From NCBI GenBank assembly GCA_964470455.1, contig CAYYCX010000003.1, positions 60,183 to 124,182 on the forward strand: a stretch of 64,000 bases of DNA, written 5' to 3'. How positions within the stretch are numbered: the stretch's first letter is position 1; every line of letters starts with the position of its first letter. The position numbers and the translations under genes were made by a program. The notes beneath the pieces are model-generated. The model had not been told where the DNA came from. It was given only the letters and a program-made list of their open reading frames with translations, and did no database searches. Shown here piece by piece: positions 44,299 to 53,239 of the stretch. Source of the stretch: JAWXBM01 sp964470455 (lineage in GTDB: Bacteria > Pseudomonadota > Gammaproteobacteria > Xanthomonadales > SZUA-36).

Positions 44299-46518
44299 AT
44301 GCGAAAAGTCAGCAAACCCCTAACTTGCCAGATTCCGGGCCGGATTCCGGGCCAGATTCCGGTTCTGGCGCTGGGCCTGATACTGGTGGCCTTGCTCAGT
44401 GCTTGTGACACTGATTCGAATCCGGACAAAAACGCCACCGAAGTGGCAGCAACCGCCGAAGTGGTTGCGTTCGGTGATGTCATGGACGATTACCCCATGC
44501 TGGACCAGGCACTGCTGTCCCAGCCGGAAAGCTATAGCGCACCGCAGCTTAGCCCCGACGGTCGACTGTTGAGCTGGATCGCGCCTTTTGAGGGTACGCC
44601 CAACCTGTTTGTCGCCCCGCTTGATTCACTTGAATCTGCCCGTCCCCTGACCAGATTCACGGATAGCGGAGTGCGGGCCACCGACGTCAGTGGCCAGGTT
44701 CTGTATCGCTGGCACCATGACTCCACGCACATCATCTTTCCCAAGGATTATGAAGGTGACGAGAATTGGGATATCCATATCGTCAGTGTCGATACTGCTG
44801 AAGTCCGCAATCTGACACCGCTTCCGGACAAGGAAGTCAAGGTGCTGGCTTATGGTCGCGAACAGCCCAACCAGATGTTGATTTCCATCGAAACATTCGG
44901 CCAGAGCAACCCGGATGTGTACCGGCTCGACCTGGTAACCGGCGAGAGGGAGCTGGTTCAACCCAATGAGGGGGCACTGGCTTACCTGGCGGACCATGCA
45001 CTCGATATCCGCGCGAGAATCGACTTCAACGCGCAGGGCGGCCTGGACTTTTTCAAAATTGCCGGCGGCAGCAAGGGCGAATTGATTTACCAGGTGCAGG
45101 CAAGTGACCTGCCGGCATTGATGACGGCTGTATACCAGAAAATCATTCGCTTCGACCAGGCGAACAGGAATCTCTACCTGTACGACGCCCAGGGCCGTGA
45201 TACGGCTGCGTTGATCACCCTGGATGTCGAGGATGACACCACCAAGGTGATCGCTGAAGATGATCGCGTGGACATAGCCGGAGTGCTTTTCCGGCCGGCT
45301 GATAACTCAGTCCAGGCTTACGCTACGATGTGGACCCGAACGACGTGGTCGGCGGTAGATCCCGAACTCGCCCCGGACTTCGAAGTGCTGAGCGAGATGG
45401 AGGAGGGAGACTGGACAATCGTCAGCCAGAGCAATGACGACAGCGTTTGGATAGTCCGGTACATGGCGTCGCACAAGCCCATTGTGTTCTATGAGTACCG
45501 TCGTGATGGGCAGGAAGGCAGGCGGCTGTTCAGCGCCACGCCCCAACTCGAAGGCCTGGACCTTTCGCCCATGCATGCCTACGAGTTGACTACGGATGAT
45601 GGCTTCCCGCTGGTGGGCTATATCTCGCTGCCTCCCTGGTCGGATACCGACAAAGACGGACGGCCTGAAAAGCCCGTTCCTATGGTCGTATATGTCCATG
45701 GGGGCCCCAGCGATGAGCGCGCCCAATACGCCTTCGCGCCCATGGTTCATTCCATGAACAATCGTGGCCTGGGATTTCTCTACGTCAATTTCCGCGGTTC
45801 CGCCGGATTCGGCAAAGCCTATATGAATGCCCAGAAAATGGAGTGGGGCGGGAAGATGCACCAGGATGTGTTGGACCAGGTTGATTGGGCCATCGCAGAG
45901 GGTATCGCGGACCCAAACAGAATCGGCATTCTGGGTGGAAGTTATGGTGGCTATGCAGTGCTTGTGGCCATGACCATGACGCCGGATGTCTTTGCCTGCG
46001 GCGTCGATGTGGTCGGGCCATCCAACCTGGAGATTTTCATGCCACATTGGGACGAAGACCGGATGGGGGACACCATCGGCAACCCACGGACAGAGGAAGG
46101 CAGGGCATTCCTGCGCTCCCGCTCCCCTATCAATTTCGCCCACCAAACAAAGAACCCGGTACTGATTGCGCAAGGCGCGAATGACTCCCGAGTTCCCAAG
46201 GAGCAGTCGGACATCGTGGTCGAGAAAATGCAACAGGCCGGCGCCGAGGTCACCTACCTCGTGTACCCGGATGAAGGTCATGGATTCATCCGCCCGGCCA
46301 ACAGCCGTTCCTTTGACGCCATAACGGAGGTATTCCTGGGTGAATGCCTGGGAGGGCGGTACCAGCCCCTGGTCGACCAGCTCCAAGGTTCCAGCGTCGA
46401 GGTTCCGGTTGGAGCCGAGCATATTCCCGGCCTGGCCGAAGCAATTGCCGCCCGAACCGACACCGGCATGCCGGACAACGCGCCGGCTGGCACAAAAACC
46501 AGTTCAGACACGGAATAA
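44299..46518 (+). CDS. S9 prolyl-oligopeptidase-family peptidase, lipoprotein
   Basis: A 739-residue S9C-type peptidase. The lipoprotein signal ends in LLSAC. A beta-propeller region (about 60-470) has repeating SPDGR-like units. The alpha/beta-hydrolase domain carries Ser in GILGGSYGGYA, Asp in GANDSRVP and His in DEGHGF. S9C peptidases release acyl-amino acids or short peptides. The ATG at 44299 (MRKVSKP, GGAG 7 nt upstream) gives the best lipoprotein signal; ATG 44257 with AGGA is the alternative. The signal's n-region contains a 12-bp tandem repeat. It is first gene of a likely seven-gene operon to 54814. Confidence 0.9.
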   Translation: MRKVSKPLTCQIPGRIPGQIPVLALGLILVALLSACDTDSNPDKNATEVAATAEVVAFGDVMDDYPMLDQALLSQPESYSAPQLSPDGRLLSWIAPFEGTPNLFVAPLDSLESARPLTRFTDSGVRATDVSGQVLYRWHHDSTHIIFPKDYEGDENWDIHIVSVDTAEVRNLTPLPDKEVKVLAYGREQPNQMLISIETFGQSNPDVYRLDLVTGERELVQPNEGALAYLADHALDIRARIDFNAQGGLDFFKIAGGSKGELIYQVQASDLPALMTAVYQKIIRFDQANRNLYLYDAQGRDTAALITLDVEDDTTKVIAEDDRVDIAGVLFRPADNSVQAYATMWTRTTWSAVDPELAPDFEVLSEMEEGDWTIVSQSNDDSVWIVRYMASHKPIVFYEYRRDGQEGRRLFSATPQLEGLDLSPMHAYELTTDDGFPLVGYISLPPWSDTDKDGRPEKPVPMVVYVHGGPSDERAQYAFAPMVHSMNNRGLGFLYVNFRGSAGFGKAYMNAQKMEWGGKMHQDVLDQVDWAIAEGIADPNRIGILGGSYGGYAVLVAMTMTPDVFACGVDVVGPSNLEIFMPHWDEDRMGDTIGNPRTEEGRAFLRSRSPINFAHQTKNPVLIAQGANDSRVPKEQSDIVVEKMQQAGAEVTYLVYPDEGHGFIRPANSRSFDAITEVFLGECLGGRYQPLVDQLQGSSVEVPVGAEHIPGLAEAIAARTDTGMPDNAPAGTKTSSDTE
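44329..44363 (+). repeat. 12-bp tandem repeat (about 3 copies) in the S9 signal peptide
   Basis: Units CAGATTCCGGGC / CGGATTCCGGGC / CAGATTCCGGT at 44329-44340, 44341-44352 and 44353-44363. They encode QIPG-RIPG-QIP between the basic n-region and the hydrophobic core of the lipoprotein signal. As in soxA, the unit length is a multiple of three. Confidence 0.85.
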
Positions 46519-46537
46519 GCTGGAGAAGGATGTGCAA

Positions 46538-47365
46538 ATGCAGGCATTGAAGGGAAAAGTCGCGTTGGTCACCGGTTCGGGTCGCGGAATTGGCCGGGCG
46601 GTCGCGCTCAAGCTGGCGAGCGCCGGCGCGAAAGTGGTCGTCAATGACCTGGATGCGGAGCCGGCAGAGTCAACCGTGAAGGCGATCCAGGATGGTGGAG
46701 GCGAGGCGCTGGCCTGCCCCGGAGACATAGTCGCCACCGCAGTTTGCGAAAACCTGGTCAACACCGCGGTTGAAGGCTTCGGGGGGCTAGACATCATCGT
46801 GAACAACGCCGGTTACACGTGGGACAACGTGATCCAGAAAATGAGTGATGAGCAATGGCGTTCAATCATGGATGTACATGTGACCGCTCCTTTCCAGATT
46901 CTTCGCGCTGCCTCCGGGTTCATCCGCACCGCCGCCAAGCGTGAAAAGGAGGAAGGCCAAGAGATCTTCCGCAAGGTCGTCAACGTCTCCTCCATATCCG
47001 GCGTCAACGGCAATGCCGGGCAGGCCAATTATTCCGCTGCCAAGGCGGCCATTGTGGGACTGACGCTGGCAATGAGCAAAGAGTGGGGTCGTTACAAAGT
47101 CAATGTGAACTGCGTGGCTTTTGGAGTGATAGAAACTCGCCTGACACAGGTTCTGGGCGACCAGGCTGCCAGTATCGAAGTCGGCCAAAGGCAGATTCCG
47201 GTGGGTATCCAGGGTGACCATCTGGAAATGATGAACTCGATCATTCCTCTGGGCAGGCCCGGAACCGTCGCGGAGGCGGCCGGCGCGATCTACCTGTTAT
47301 GCATCCCCGAATCAAACTACATCAGCGGTCAGGTCATCACCTGCAGTGGTGGGCTCAGGACCTGA
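46538..47365 (+). CDS. SDR-family dehydrogenase (FabG/3-hydroxyacyl-type)
   Basis: A 275-residue classical SDR. The cofactor motif is VTGSGRGIGRAV and the acidic end of strand 2 is VVVNDLDAE (NAD-like). NNAGYTW, catalytic Ser in VNVSSISG and Tyr-Lys in NYSAAKAAI are present. A charged loop (KREKEEGQEIFRK) precedes the catalytic Ser, as in SDRs linked with SCP-2 thiolases and multifunctional beta-oxidation proteins. It would oxidise a 3-hydroxyacyl-CoA, supplying the thiolase 12 bp downstream. The ATG at 46538 has GGAGAAGGA 7 nt upstream. Probably cytoplasmic. Confidence 0.9.
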   Translation: MQALKGKVALVTGSGRGIGRAVALKLASAGAKVVVNDLDAEPAESTVKAIQDGGGEALACPGDIVATAVCENLVNTAVEGFGGLDIIVNNAGYTWDNVIQKMSDEQWRSIMDVHVTAPFQILRAASGFIRTAAKREKEEGQEIFRKVVNVSSISGVNGNAGQANYSAAKAAIVGLTLAMSKEWGRYKVNVNCVAFGVIETRLTQVLGDQAASIEVGQRQIPVGIQGDHLEMMNSIIPLGRPGTVAEAAGAIYLLCIPESNYISGQVITCSGGLRT

Positions 47366-47377
47366 CAAGGACTCAGA

Positions 47378-48562
47378 ATGGCAACCAAGGTGAAAGTGGT
47401 TGGTGTAGGCATGACGCCCTTCACCAGCCCCAAAGCAGGTATTCCCTACACACAGTCCGGGCCTGAAGCCATTCGCTCGGCATTGCAGGATGCGGGAATC
47501 GAGTACCGGGACATCGATGAAGTGTTTGCCAGTTATATATATGGAGACACCTGCTGCGGACAACGCATTGCCTACGAAGTCGGACTTACGGGAATCCGGA
47601 TAAGCAATGTCAACAATGCCTGCGCGTCCGGCTCGACGGCGATATACCTGGCTCGCCAGGCCATACTTTCCGGTGAGTCTGAATGCGTGCTGGCGGTAGG
47701 CTTCGAGCAGATGTCTCCCGGAGCCCTGACCAGCCCATATGACGACAGGCCACATCCCTTTGAAATGTTCATGCAGCCCATGAAGCAGATTCAGGGCATC
47801 ACAGACCAGGTGCTCACCGCCCAATTGTTCGGTGGCGCCGGCCGGGAGCATATGGAGCGCTATGGCACTTCCCGGGAAGCCTTTGCCATGGTGGCTGTAA
47901 AAGCCCGTCAACATGCGGCACGCAACCCGCATGCCGTGTTCCGGGAGCCACTCACGCTGGATGAGGTTCTGCAATCGCCGGAGATTTTCGATCCCCTCAC
48001 CCGTTATCAATGCTGCCCGCCAACCTGCGGTGCGGCAGCGGTGATTCTGTGTTCGGAGGAATTCTCCAGGCGCAATGGCCTGGGCAATGCGGTAACACTC
48101 TCAGGCCAGGCCATGACAACCGATTTCAGTTCCACTTTTGATTCCGGCAGCATGATGCGGGTGGCCGGCTATGACATGGCTGCAGCATCGGCAAGCAAGC
48201 TCTATGAGTCCACGGGCATCGGTCCGGAAGACGTGGATGTAATCGAGCTGCATGATTGTTTCACTGCGAACGAGCTGATCACTTACGAAGCATTGCAGTT
48301 GACGCCCGAGGGCACCGCCGAGCAGTTCATCAGGGATGGGGACACCAGTTATGGCGGCAAATACGTGATCAACCCATCGGGCGGCCTGCTGTCGAAAGGA
48401 CATCCCATCGGGGCGACCGGACTGGCGCAATGCGCTGAACTGGTCTGGCAAATTCGTGGACAGGCTGACGGAAGACAGGTTGAAAACGCCCGGATTGGCC
48501 TGCAGCACAATCTCGGCATTGGCGGAGCCTGCGTGGTAACCCTGTACACCGCCGGGGATTGA
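47378..48562 (+). CDS. SCP-2-type thiolase (lipid-transfer/acetyl-CoA acetyltransferase family)
   Basis: A 394-residue thiolase of the SCP-2/SCP-X group. The nucleophilic Cys is in NNACASGSTA, His in VIELHDCFTANELI, and GHPIGATG is near the C-terminus. This group handles branched or bulky 3-oxoacyl-CoAs such as sterol side chains, unlike FadA. It follows the SDR by 12 bp, so the two probably carry out the last two steps of a beta-oxidation-like cycle. No SCP-2 sterol-carrier domain is attached. Confidence 0.9.
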   Translation: MATKVKVVGVGMTPFTSPKAGIPYTQSGPEAIRSALQDAGIEYRDIDEVFASYIYGDTCCGQRIAYEVGLTGIRISNVNNACASGSTAIYLARQAILSGESECVLAVGFEQMSPGALTSPYDDRPHPFEMFMQPMKQIQGITDQVLTAQLFGGAGREHMERYGTSREAFAMVAVKARQHAARNPHAVFREPLTLDEVLQSPEIFDPLTRYQCCPPTCGAAAVILCSEEFSRRNGLGNAVTLSGQAMTTDFSSTFDSGSMMRVAGYDMAAASASKLYESTGIGPEDVDVIELHDCFTANELITYEALQLTPEGTAEQFIRDGDTSYGGKYVINPSGGLLSKGHPIGATGLAQCAELVWQIRGQADGRQVENARIGLQHNLGIGGACVVTLYTAGD

Positions 48563-48595
48563 AGATTGCCCATTGACGGCGCCCTCGGTAAGTCC

Positions 48596-49867
48596 ATGCC
48601 GTCAACGGCTTACCGGCGTTATGTCCTGGGCATCCTGGCTGTGGTCTATGTGTTCAACTTCATGGACCGCACCATCCTGACCATACTGATACAGCCGATC
48701 AAAGATGACTTGCTGCTGAGCGACACGCAGCTGGGATTGCTTTCCGGGATCGCATTTGCTCTGTTTTACGTCACTCTGGGTGTGCCGATAGCGCGACTGG
48801 CCGATCGCTACAGCCGCGTCAATATCATCTCCCTTTCCATCTTTCTCTGGAGTCTGATGACGGCAGTTTGTGGGCTTGCAAACAGCTTCGCGCAGTTGTT
48901 CCTGGCGCGGGTTGGCGTCGGAATTGGCGAAGCGGGCTGCACACCACCGGCGCACTCCCTGATTTCAGATTATTTCGAGAGTTCCACCCGGTCGACCGCC
49001 CTGGGAATTTACTCACTGGGCTTGCCGCTGGGCAGTTTCATGGGAGTCCTGGCAGGTGGTTGGCTGGCTGAGCTCTATGGCTGGAGGGTCGCTTTCATGG
49101 CTGTCGGTTTGCCTGGGCTGGCCCTGGCGCTGCTGGTCAAGTTCAGTGTGCGTGAGCCCGCTCGCGGCCTGGCGGAAAGCGTGCAACCACCGGCAGCCGA
49201 TCCACCACCGGTTCGCGCAGTGTTCAGGTACTTGTGGCGAAGGAAAACATTCGTCCATATCACCCTGGCGACTTCACTGCTGGCATTCACCAGCTTTGGT
49301 ACCGGCACCTGGATTCCTCCGTTCCTCATTCGCAGCCATGGAATGGGCCTGGGTGAGGTGGGAACCGTCCTGGCGGTACTGACCATAGTCGCCGGAGTCG
49401 CAGGCACCGTTGGTGGTGGCGTACTGGGCGACCGGCTCACACGCAGGGACCCGCGATGGCATGTCTGGCTGCCGGTGCTTTTCATGCTGTCGGGAATTGC
49501 GTTTTTCATCGCCGGCTTGCTGGTGGACAATGCCTATCTCGCGTTGACTCTTTGGTTTCTGCCGACCCTGTCCTTTTATGTGTACGTCGGCCCCGTGATG
49601 GCCCTAATCCAGCTGCTTGCGACGGTTAGGATAAGGGCGATGAGCGTGGCGATTTTCTTCTTTTTCACCAACATCATTGGAATGGGTTTCGGGCCATTGA
49701 TGATCGGTTGGATCAGCGACTTCACCAGCCGGTACTTCGGAACCGACTCTCTCCGCTACGCACTGCTGATCAGCTCGGTATTCATGCTCTGGGCCAGTGC
49801 GCATTACCTGCTTGCCGCGAAAAGCATTCGTCACGATCTGGCGCTTTCTGCCGGGGAGAGTGGCTGA
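48596..49867 (+). CDS. MFS transporter, spinster-like
   Basis: A 423-residue major-facilitator protein with 12 predicted helices. The GVPIARLADRYSR loop between helices 2 and 3 matches the MFS signature, and VYVFNFMDRTILTIL is typical of the spinster/anion-symporter branch. Substrates of bacterial relatives include organic acids. The ATG at 48596 has a weak GGTAAG and is preferred to TTG at 48566. Its TGA shares a base with the next gene's ATG (TGATG). It probably imports the substrate degraded by the operon or exports a product. Confidence 0.88.
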   Translation: MPSTAYRRYVLGILAVVYVFNFMDRTILTILIQPIKDDLLLSDTQLGLLSGIAFALFYVTLGVPIARLADRYSRVNIISLSIFLWSLMTAVCGLANSFAQLFLARVGVGIGEAGCTPPAHSLISDYFESSTRSTALGIYSLGLPLGSFMGVLAGGWLAELYGWRVAFMAVGLPGLALALLVKFSVREPARGLAESVQPPAADPPPVRAVFRYLWRRKTFVHITLATSLLAFTSFGTGTWIPPFLIRSHGMGLGEVGTVLAVLTIVAGVAGTVGGGVLGDRLTRRDPRWHVWLPVLFMLSGIAFFIAGLLVDNAYLALTLWFLPTLSFYVYVGPVMALIQLLATVRIRAMSVAIFFFFTNIIGMGFGPLMIGWISDFTSRYFGTDSLRYALLISSVFMLWASAHYLLAAKSIRHDLALSAGESG

Positions 49868-50964
49868 TGGAGCAGGAATACTTTTCCGCCACCGTCACTG
49901 AGGCCACCACGAAATTCAGGCAGGCCTGCTCGGAATGCGCGCTGGAACCGCTGCTGTTCAGCCATCCTTCTCCTGGACCAGGAGGAGAGGCGCTCCACCT
50001 CGGTGTATCCCTGAAGGGGCCGGGGGATGCACCGAACCGGCTCGTGATCATCTCCGGAACCCATGGCATCGAGGGTTACGCGGGTGCCGCCATCCAGACC
50101 GGCTGGTTGCATGAGTCCGGAGAGGCATTGCCGCCGCATTGCAGTGTGCTCATGGTGCATCTGCTGAACCCCTGGGGTGCGGCCTGGAATCGCCGAGAGA
50201 ACGAAGACAATGTCGATGTATTCCGTAACCTGATTTACAGCGAGCATCCCAGTGACCCGGACCCGCTGTTTGATACTGTCGATGATGCTCTCGACCTGCG
50301 GAACTGGAATCAACCGGATCGTGAGTCAAGCAGGAAAGCCCTCACCGCTCTATTGACTGAATACGGCGAAGACCGATTGGTGGCCGCCATACGCAGAGGG
50401 CAGCACCATCGACCCGGCAGCATGACTTACCACGGCAATGGCCCCAGTTGGTCAACAGCCCGCCTGAATGAAGTCGTGGACACATACCTGCAAGGCGCGC
50501 GGTGTATAACCGTGCTGGACATACACACCGGGTTTGGTGAGTTTGGACAGGGTATGGTCATGTCTTACGACCCGCCGGGCAGTGAGAAATACCAGCGTGT
50601 GTCGCGGTGGTTCTCCGGTGACATATTTACGCCTGGTTCTGACCCGAATATTCCCAGTCATTCGACACGACTGCCGTTCGAGTGGATGGAACAGAGGCTT
50701 GCCGGCGCTCAGGTCACTGCGGCCATCCTGGAATTCGGTACGTTTTCACCGGGGGAAATCGGTGAGATATTCAATGCCAACCACCACTTCCATGTATTCG
50801 GTGACCCTTTGTCAAAGGAAGGGCTGGCGTGGGGCGCAAAGTACCGGCGCTTCTGCTATCCGGAAACGGACGGCTGGAAGAAAATGGTGTGGCAGCGTGG
50901 CCGCGAAGTGATTGAAACCCTGCTGGCCGGATTCGATGACTGGGATGTCAAGCATGGGAAATGA
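49867..50964 (+). CDS. DUF2817 / M14-like zinc hydrolase
   Basis: A 365-residue protein of the DUF2817 family, related to M14 carboxypeptidases. The zinc motif HxxE is seen in SGTHGIEGYAG (His66, Glu69), a later His in LDIHTGFG, and the putative catalytic Glu in AAILEFGTFS. No signal peptide is visible, so a cytoplasmic hydrolysis of an imported peptide or acylated amino acid is inferred. The ATG is joined to the MFS stop by TGATG, showing translational coupling. It precedes the S45 acylase gene. Substrate unknown. Confidence 0.86.
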   Translation: MEQEYFSATVTEATTKFRQACSECALEPLLFSHPSPGPGGEALHLGVSLKGPGDAPNRLVIISGTHGIEGYAGAAIQTGWLHESGEALPPHCSVLMVHLLNPWGAAWNRRENEDNVDVFRNLIYSEHPSDPDPLFDTVDDALDLRNWNQPDRESSRKALTALLTEYGEDRLVAAIRRGQHHRPGSMTYHGNGPSWSTARLNEVVDTYLQGARCITVLDIHTGFGEFGQGMVMSYDPPGSEKYQRVSRWFSGDIFTPGSDPNIPSHSTRLPFEWMEQRLAGAQVTAAILEFGTFSPGEIGEIFNANHHFHVFGDPLSKEGLAWGAKYRRFCYPETDGWKKMVWQRGREVIETLLAGFDDWDVKHGK

Positions 50965-50980
50965 GCTGGCCGTCCTTGCA

Positions 50981-53212
50981 ATGCGTACATTCTTGCGGCT
51001 GGCATGCCCGCTGGTGATCATCAGCCTGGCCGCCTGTGCAGCAGGACAGCCAACCGCCAGGGATGAAGGCGGTGACCCTGAAGCCGGGGATACGACTGTC
51101 ACGATCCACCGGGACGACTGGGGCGTGCCGCATCTCTATGCGCAGCGTGAAGCGATGGGCTTCTATGGTCTTGGGTATGCCCAGGCGGAAGACCAGCTGG
51201 AAAGCTTCCTGGGTGGTGTGATGTTGGCGCGTGGCATGCTCGCAACTTTGCAGGGTGAAGGCAGACTCGCCCTGGACATCGAACTGCGGCGTTGGCGCCA
51301 CGCCCAGGAAGGGGATGCCGCACTGTCCCGGCTGGAGCCACAGGTCCTGGAAAACTATGAGCACTTCCTTGCAGGCGTACGCCGGTACATGTTGGATCAT
51401 CCGGACAAGGTTCCGGCCTGGGCGCCCGATTTTGATGTCACCGACCTGCTGGCCATCAGTCGGGCCATTTTCTGGATTGGCTACGCTGCTGTTGAAGGCC
51501 CCGCCGAATGCAATGCCGGCGAAGATTCGCTGGCTGGCATCAACAGCAGTGCCTTCGGCGCAACTCCGGGCGCGTCCAATGGCTGGGTCATCTCACCCAG
51601 CCGCAGCAGCAGTGGGAACACGATACTGCTGGCCGACCCCCATGTGGACATGCAGAACCCGATTTACTACGAGTATCGAATGCATGCCGGCGCGCTGGAT
51701 TCAGCGGGCTTTGCAATGGGTCCGCTGCTGTGGCAGGCACACAACGGACGCGTGGCGTGGGCGATGACCACTGGCAGTCCGGACATGTGGGACTGTTATG
51801 AAATTGAAGTCGACCCGGGCAATCCAGGGCGGTACCAGTTTGATGGTGAATGGCTGGAAATGCTCGAAGTGGAAGAAACTTTTTCGGTGCGTGACGGAGC
51901 AGCTGTCACAAAGATTTTCGAGTACACGCGCCATAACGGCGTACTCTCTCCTGTGGTGGCCAGGCGGGGCAACAAGGCTTACGTCGTCAGCACCAGCCAG
52001 ATGCATGATGCGGGTTTGCTGGACAACGAAATCGACCGGATGAACCGCGCCGGCAACATCGAGGAACTGCAACTGGCGATGAAAACGCTGGGCATGTTCC
52101 CGCAGAACATCGTCGCAGGCGACTCATCCGGCAACATCTGGTACCTGAGGGCGGGAAAAACCCCGGTCAGGCCTGAAGGTTTCAACTGGACAGGCCCGGT
52201 CCCAGGCAATGACTCGTCAACCGCCTGGCAGGGTTATTACACCCTGGATGACATGATCCAGGTGCTCAATCCGCCGCAAGGGTTCATCCAGAACAACAAT
52301 GTCGCGCCGGACAGGATGTTTGCCGCCGGCAATCTGGATGCCTCCGCATATGCGCAGGGACTTTTTCACGACACTCCTGGCCGCAGTACGGCGCGCGGCC
52401 TGCGCAGTATCGAAGTATTGTCCGGTGACGGAACGATCTCCCTCCATGAGGCCCGGGAACATGCGTTCGATGAGACCTGGATTACGGCCAAATACTGGGT
52501 GGCGGTATTGCGTTTGGCAGTATCACAGAACCCGCAATGGCTGGATCAGCATGAGGGAGAGGCTGCCACGCTGGTCCGGCGCATACTCGATTTCAATGGC
52601 GTAGCCGCCGCAGACTCCGTGGCTGCGCTGAATTTTTACTATTGGCGTTCCGGAATGGGGGAAGTCCTGACCCGTCCCGGTTTCGAACACCTGCTTCAGC
52701 TACCCTGGGACGACAGTGACTTCAGCCCTGAGCTCGGCGCGGCCCTTCTGGAGCGGGCTGAAATTGCCGCAAACCTGATGGTCGAGGAACTGGGCAGTAC
52801 CGACCTGGAAATGGGTTCTGTGTTCAGGGTGGGTCGTGGTGAGGATACATGGCCGCTCGGTGGCGAATCCATAATCGCACCGGATATGCCACGGTGTTTG
52901 CTGGATCTGTCACCCCTGTGTGAGCAGACGATGCGGGCATTTGCCTCCAGCCCACTGGACGACATGGGCCAGCGCAGGGTGCAGCGCGGAACCCAGTCGA
53001 TGCGCCTGGTGGAGCTGGGAAATCCGGTACAGGCATGGTCAGTGCATGCTTTTGGCCAATCCTCTGATCCAGCATCGCCCCATTTCGATGACCAGGCGAT
53101 CCTGTTCAGTGAACGGCGATTCAAGCCCACCTACTTCAGCCGGCGGGCTCTGGAGGACCATATTGAATCCACCCTGGTTCTTGAAGTCGATTCAGGGCTT
53201 GGGAAAAAGTAG
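50981..53212 (+). CDS. S45 penicillin-acylase-family Ntn hydrolase, lipoprotein
   Basis: A 743-residue S45 enzyme. The lipoprotein signal MRTFLRLACPLVIISLAAC has Cys19 lipidated. The alpha chain runs to about 198 (TIHRDDWGVPHLYAQ, GYAQAEDQL). The autocatalytic nucleophile is Ser199 in GASNGWVISPSRS, and the beta chain contains DPHVDMQNP and the C-terminal HFDDQAILFSERRFKP. Relatives hydrolyse penicillins, N-acyl-homoserine lactones (PvdQ) and other N-acyl amides. It would act in the periplasm and release a carboxylic acid that the next gene's ligase could activate. The start at 50981 was chosen on signal-peptide quality; 50954 overlaps the upstream gene and is also possible. Confidence 0.9.
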   Translation: MRTFLRLACPLVIISLAACAAGQPTARDEGGDPEAGDTTVTIHRDDWGVPHLYAQREAMGFYGLGYAQAEDQLESFLGGVMLARGMLATLQGEGRLALDIELRRWRHAQEGDAALSRLEPQVLENYEHFLAGVRRYMLDHPDKVPAWAPDFDVTDLLAISRAIFWIGYAAVEGPAECNAGEDSLAGINSSAFGATPGASNGWVISPSRSSSGNTILLADPHVDMQNPIYYEYRMHAGALDSAGFAMGPLLWQAHNGRVAWAMTTGSPDMWDCYEIEVDPGNPGRYQFDGEWLEMLEVEETFSVRDGAAVTKIFEYTRHNGVLSPVVARRGNKAYVVSTSQMHDAGLLDNEIDRMNRAGNIEELQLAMKTLGMFPQNIVAGDSSGNIWYLRAGKTPVRPEGFNWTGPVPGNDSSTAWQGYYTLDDMIQVLNPPQGFIQNNNVAPDRMFAAGNLDASAYAQGLFHDTPGRSTARGLRSIEVLSGDGTISLHEAREHAFDETWITAKYWVAVLRLAVSQNPQWLDQHEGEAATLVRRILDFNGVAAADSVAALNFYYWRSGMGEVLTRPGFEHLLQLPWDDSDFSPELGAALLERAEIAANLMVEELGSTDLEMGSVFRVGRGEDTWPLGGESIIAPDMPRCLLDLSPLCEQTMRAFASSPLDDMGQRRVQRGTQSMRLVELGNPVQAWSVHAFGQSSDPASPHFDDQAILFSERRFKPTYFSRRALEDHIESTLVLEVDSGLGKK

Positions 53213-53239
53213 GTCCAGGCTCTACGGGAGTCTCAGAGA

